7,723 nt of DNA from Aquificaceae bacterium (GTDB taxonomy: Bacteria; Aquificota; Aquificia; Aquificales; Aquificaceae): assembly GCA_026982025.1 (NCBI GenBank), contig JALSHX010000279.1, forward strand, positions 1 to 7,723. The letters run 5' to 3'. The notes under the pieces are model-generated. The model searched no databases. It was not told the origin of the DNA and worked only from the letters and a program-made list of their open reading frames with translations. Both the position numbers and the translations under genes were made by a program. Below are positions 5,684-7,723 of this stretch, piece by piece; position 1 is the first letter of the stretch; each line of letters opens with the position of its first letter.

Positions 5684-6241
5684 TTGGAACCGGTAAGGAA
5701 TAAAGGGGATATCAGAAGTGATATCCTAAAAAGAAGGATAGCTCTCGGGAAAGAGGAGGTCTTAAATAACTCCTCCCTGATAGTCAGCAGGATTTGCTCA
5801 CTCCGAGAGTTTGTTTCGGCAAAGACCGTCCTTCTCTACGCCTCCGTTAAGGGAGAACCAAACATTATCCCCCTTATCAACACAGCAACGGGTAAGCGAT
5901 TTGCCCTACCCAAAGTAAAGGGAGATGAACTTATCCTTTACGAAGTAAGCAAGGAGGATGATCTCAAGAGTGGTGCTTTCGGAATACCGGAGCCTCACGG
6001 AGGAAAGGAAATTTCTCCCGACGAAGTGGACCTGATCGCAGTTCCCGGAATAGCCTTCGACAGGGAGGGATACAGGCTGGGCTGGGGTAAGGGATACTAC
6101 GACAGGCTTCTGAAAAGAGCGGGTGCATTCAAGCTCGGTGTTGCCCACTCCTTTCAGGTGCTTGAAAGACTGCCGAGGGATCCGTGGGATGTCCCCGTGG
6201 ACGCGGTGGTCACCGAAAAAGAGCTTATAAGGAGGTTGTGA
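5684..6241 (+). CDS. fau: 5-formyltetrahydrofolate cyclo-ligase (5,10-methenyl-THF synthetase)
   Basis: Cytoplasmic enzyme (YgfA/MTHFS family) that uses ATP to convert 5-formyl-THF to 5,10-methenyl-THF, returning an inhibitory storage folate to one-carbon metabolism. The 185-residue length is normal. Visible family blocks are the basic N-terminal IRSDILKRR (10-18), substrate-site KGEPN (56-60), ALPKV (74-78), GIPEP (100-104), VPGIAFD (120-126), [13 protein letters not shown] (129-141; Gly-rich ATP/Mg region) and the C-terminal [10 protein letters not shown]. The longest reading frame opens at GTG 5675, but that codon overlaps the AGGAGG SD, so TTG 5684, eight bases after the SD, is the better start; the alternative adds three residues. 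A hairpin covers the SD. The gene follows 6S RNA, as in many proteobacteria, and its stop is one base before the rny start, indicating cotranscription with rny. Confidence 0.93.
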   Translation: MEPVRNKGDIRSDILKRRIALGKEEVLNNSSLIVSRICSLREFVSAKTVLLYASVKGEPNIIPLINTATGKRFALPKVKGDELILYEVSKEDDLKSGAFGIPEPHGGKEISPDEVDLIAVPGIAFDREGYRLGWGKGYYDRLLKRAGAFKLGVAHSFQVLERLPRDPWDVPVDAVVTEKELIRRL

Positions 6242-6242
6242 A

Positions 6243-7723
6243 ATGGAAACGATGGTAATGATAGGAATAGGGATTCTTGTTCTAATCCTTATTCTCGGAG
6301 TTGTTATCCTCTTTAACCTCAGAGGAGGCGCTAAAAAGCCCGATACAGCCGAATCTCAAGCTTTAAAGGAGGAGGAGATTGAGGAAAGGATCAGAAAAGC
6401 ACATGAGGAGGCAAAGCGAATAATTGAGGAGGCAGACGCAAGGGCGAAGGAGATTATAAGGGAAGCAAAGGAAGAGGCGGAAAGGATCAGGAAAGAGGTT
6501 GAGGAGAGAAGGGCTGAGGTCAAAAATCTTGAGGAAAACCTCCACTCGCGCGAGAGACAGCTTGACAGAAAGTGGGAGGTTATGGAAAAGAGGGAAGAGG
6601 AAATTTACAGGAGGGAAAAAGAGGTCAGGGAATACGAGAAACAGGTTGAGGCAAAGGAAAGAGAGGTTCTTGAACTTGAAAGAAGTCTCCAAACTCAACA
6701 GGAAGAGGTCAGAAAGCTTAAAGAACAGGAAATGCTGGAGCTTCAAAGAATAGCATCAATGACTGCAGAGGAGGCAAAGGAGGAGCTTATGAGGAGGGTG
6801 GAGGAGTCTGCGAAGGTTGACGCAATGAGGCTCATAAAAAAGATAGAGGACGAGGCAAAGGAGAAGGCGGAGCTTGAAGCTAAGAGGATAGTAACCACCG
6901 CCGTCCAGAGGATCTCTCCGCAGATAGCCATAAATTACACCACTACTTCCGTTGAACTTCCCAACAACGAGTTCAAAGGAAGAATTATCGGCAGAGAGGG
7001 GAGAAACATAAGGACCTTTGAGCTTCTCACCGGCGTTGACCTGATCATTGACGACACTCCGGATGTTGTTACCATCTCTTCCTTTGACCCTCTCAGAAGG
7101 GAAATTGCAAAGGAAGCCCTTGAACGGCTCATTCAAGACGGCAGGATTCACCCTGCAAGGATAGAAGAAGTTGTTGACGAGGTTAAAAAAGAGATGGATG
7201 AAAGGATCAGAAAGATGGGAGAAGAAACGGCATTTGACCTTGAGCTCCACGATATAAATCCGGGCCTGTACTACTACATCGGAAAGCTCTACTTCAGAAC
7301 CAGCTACTCCCAGAATGTTCTGCTTCACTCAAAGGAGGTTGCACACCTTGCGGGAATGATGGCAGAGGAGCTCGGTCTTGATGCTAAGCTCGCAAGAAGG
7401 GCAGGGCTTCTCCACGACATCGGGAAGTCTATTTCCCACGAACTCGGAGGTTCCCACACGGATATAGGCGTTGACCTCTGCAAGAAGTACGGAGAACCTG
7501 ATGCTGTGATCAACGCAATTAAAGCCCACCACGAGGAAGAACCCGTAAAGTATCCGGAAGTTGCCCTCGTCTGTGCCGCAGATGCCCTCTCGGCTGCGAG
7601 ACCCGGAGCAAGGAGGGAAACCCTTGAGGCTTACCTCAAGAGGCTTGAGAAACTTGAAGAAATCGTGAGGTCCTTTCAAGGAGTTTCCAACGCATACGCT
7701 GTACAGGCAGGAAGGGAGGTACG
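6243..7723 (+). CDS. rny: Ribonuclease Y, 3'-truncated by the window edge
   Basis: Membrane-anchored endoribonuclease that starts mRNA decay in bacteria which use RNase Y. An open frame runs from ATG 6243 to the right edge: 493 codons plus two bases, with roughly 20-30 residues missing from the usual length of about 520. An N-terminal membrane helix (about 5-25) is followed by a long Glu/Lys/Arg-rich coiled coil (about 40-220), a KH RNA-binding domain with [12 protein letters not shown] (247-258), and an HD hydrolase domain with [21 protein letters not shown] (351-371), the catalytic H391-D392 of LLHDIGK, H429-H430, and D447. All catalytic landmarks are intact. The start has an AAGGAGG SD about seven bases upstream, inside the end of the cyclo-ligase gene, with only one base between the TGA and the ATG, so the two are translationally coupled. 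Confidence 0.96.
   Translation, partial: METMVMIGIGILVLILILGVVILFNLRGGAKKPDTAESQALKEEEIEERIRKAHEEAKRIIEEADARAKEIIREAKEEAERIRKEVEERRAEVKNLEENLHSRERQLDRKWEVMEKREEEIYRREKEVREYEKQVEAKEREVLELERSLQTQQEEVRKLKEQEMLELQRIASMTAEEAKEELMRRVEESAKVDAMRLIKKIEDEAKEKAELEAKRIVTTAVQRISPQIAINYTTTSVELPNNEFKGRIIGREGRNIRTFELLTGVDLIIDDTPDVVTISSFDPLRREIAKEALERLIQDGRIHPARIEEVVDEVKKEMDERIRKMGEETAFDLELHDINPGLYYYIGKLYFRTSYSQNVLLHSKEVAHLAGMMAEELGLDAKLARRAGLLHDIGKSISHELGGSHTDIGVDLCKKYGEPDAVINAIKAHHEEEPVKYPEVALVCAADALSAARPGARRETLEAYLKRLEKLEEIVRSFQGVSNAYAVQAGREV

Noticed and set aside
6363..6746. Minus-strand Leu/Phe-rich frame of 127 codons that looks like a membrane protein
   Set aside because: It is the complement of Glu/Lys-rich coiled-coil codons (GAG/AAG read as CTC/CTT), which always yields Leu/Phe-rich pseudo-membrane sequence.
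6756..7328. Minus-strand open frame of 190 codons inside rny
   Set aside because: It lies opposite the coiled-coil, KH and HD-linker coding sequence of an intact rny and shows no family motif; it is a shadow of codon bias.

Overview
The window looks like chromosomal DNA from a thermophilic Gram-negative bacterium, with Aquificota or a thermophilic Thermodesulfobacteriota-like lineage as the best guesses. This is an inference. The proteins are rich in Glu, Lys and Arg, Arg codons are mostly AGG/AGA, genes are tightly packed with strong Shine-Dalgarno (SD) sites, periplasmic c-type cytochrome and Tat/Sec-exported proteins are present, and RNase Y occurs next to a 6S RNA/5-FTHF cyclo-ligase pair. 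The sequence alone does not settle the genus.

Left half (1-2985, minus strand): a compact operon of exported proteins, read right to left. It encodes an amicyanin-like cupredoxin fused to a carboxypeptidase-regulatory-like domain (2230-2985), a diheme cytochrome c peroxidase/MauG-family protein (1088-2218), a Tat-exported calcineurin-like metallophosphoesterase (67-1086), and the first 17 codons of a fourth, probably exported or membrane protein (1-52) that leaves the window. Gaps are 11, 1 and 14 bases, each start has a good SD, and no terminator is visible. A copper protein beside a MauG/CcpA-type enzyme suggests a periplasmic electron-transfer or peroxide-handling pair. The role of the phosphoesterase is unknown, and this is the least conventional part of the window.

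Centre (2986-3162): a short AT-rich divergent intergenic region holds two plausible minus-strand promoters. No convincing plus-strand promoter for pheT was found.

Right half (3163-7723, plus strand): housekeeping genes. They are pheT (phenylalanyl-tRNA synthetase beta chain, without pheS upstream), a GC-rich rod-like RNA best explained as 6S RNA (about 5479-5642), a 5-formyltetrahydrofolate cyclo-ligase gene, and rny (RNase Y), cut by the right edge about 20-30 codons before its expected end. The order 6S RNA then cyclo-ligase is the classic ssrS-ygfA pairing. Between the 6S RNA and the cyclo-ligase, a 7-bp hairpin with a GAAA loop covers the cyclo-ligase SD, which suggests translational control. 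The cyclo-ligase probably starts at TTG 5684, not GTG 5675.

No CRISPR array, insertion sequence, tRNA, rRNA or phage gene was seen.
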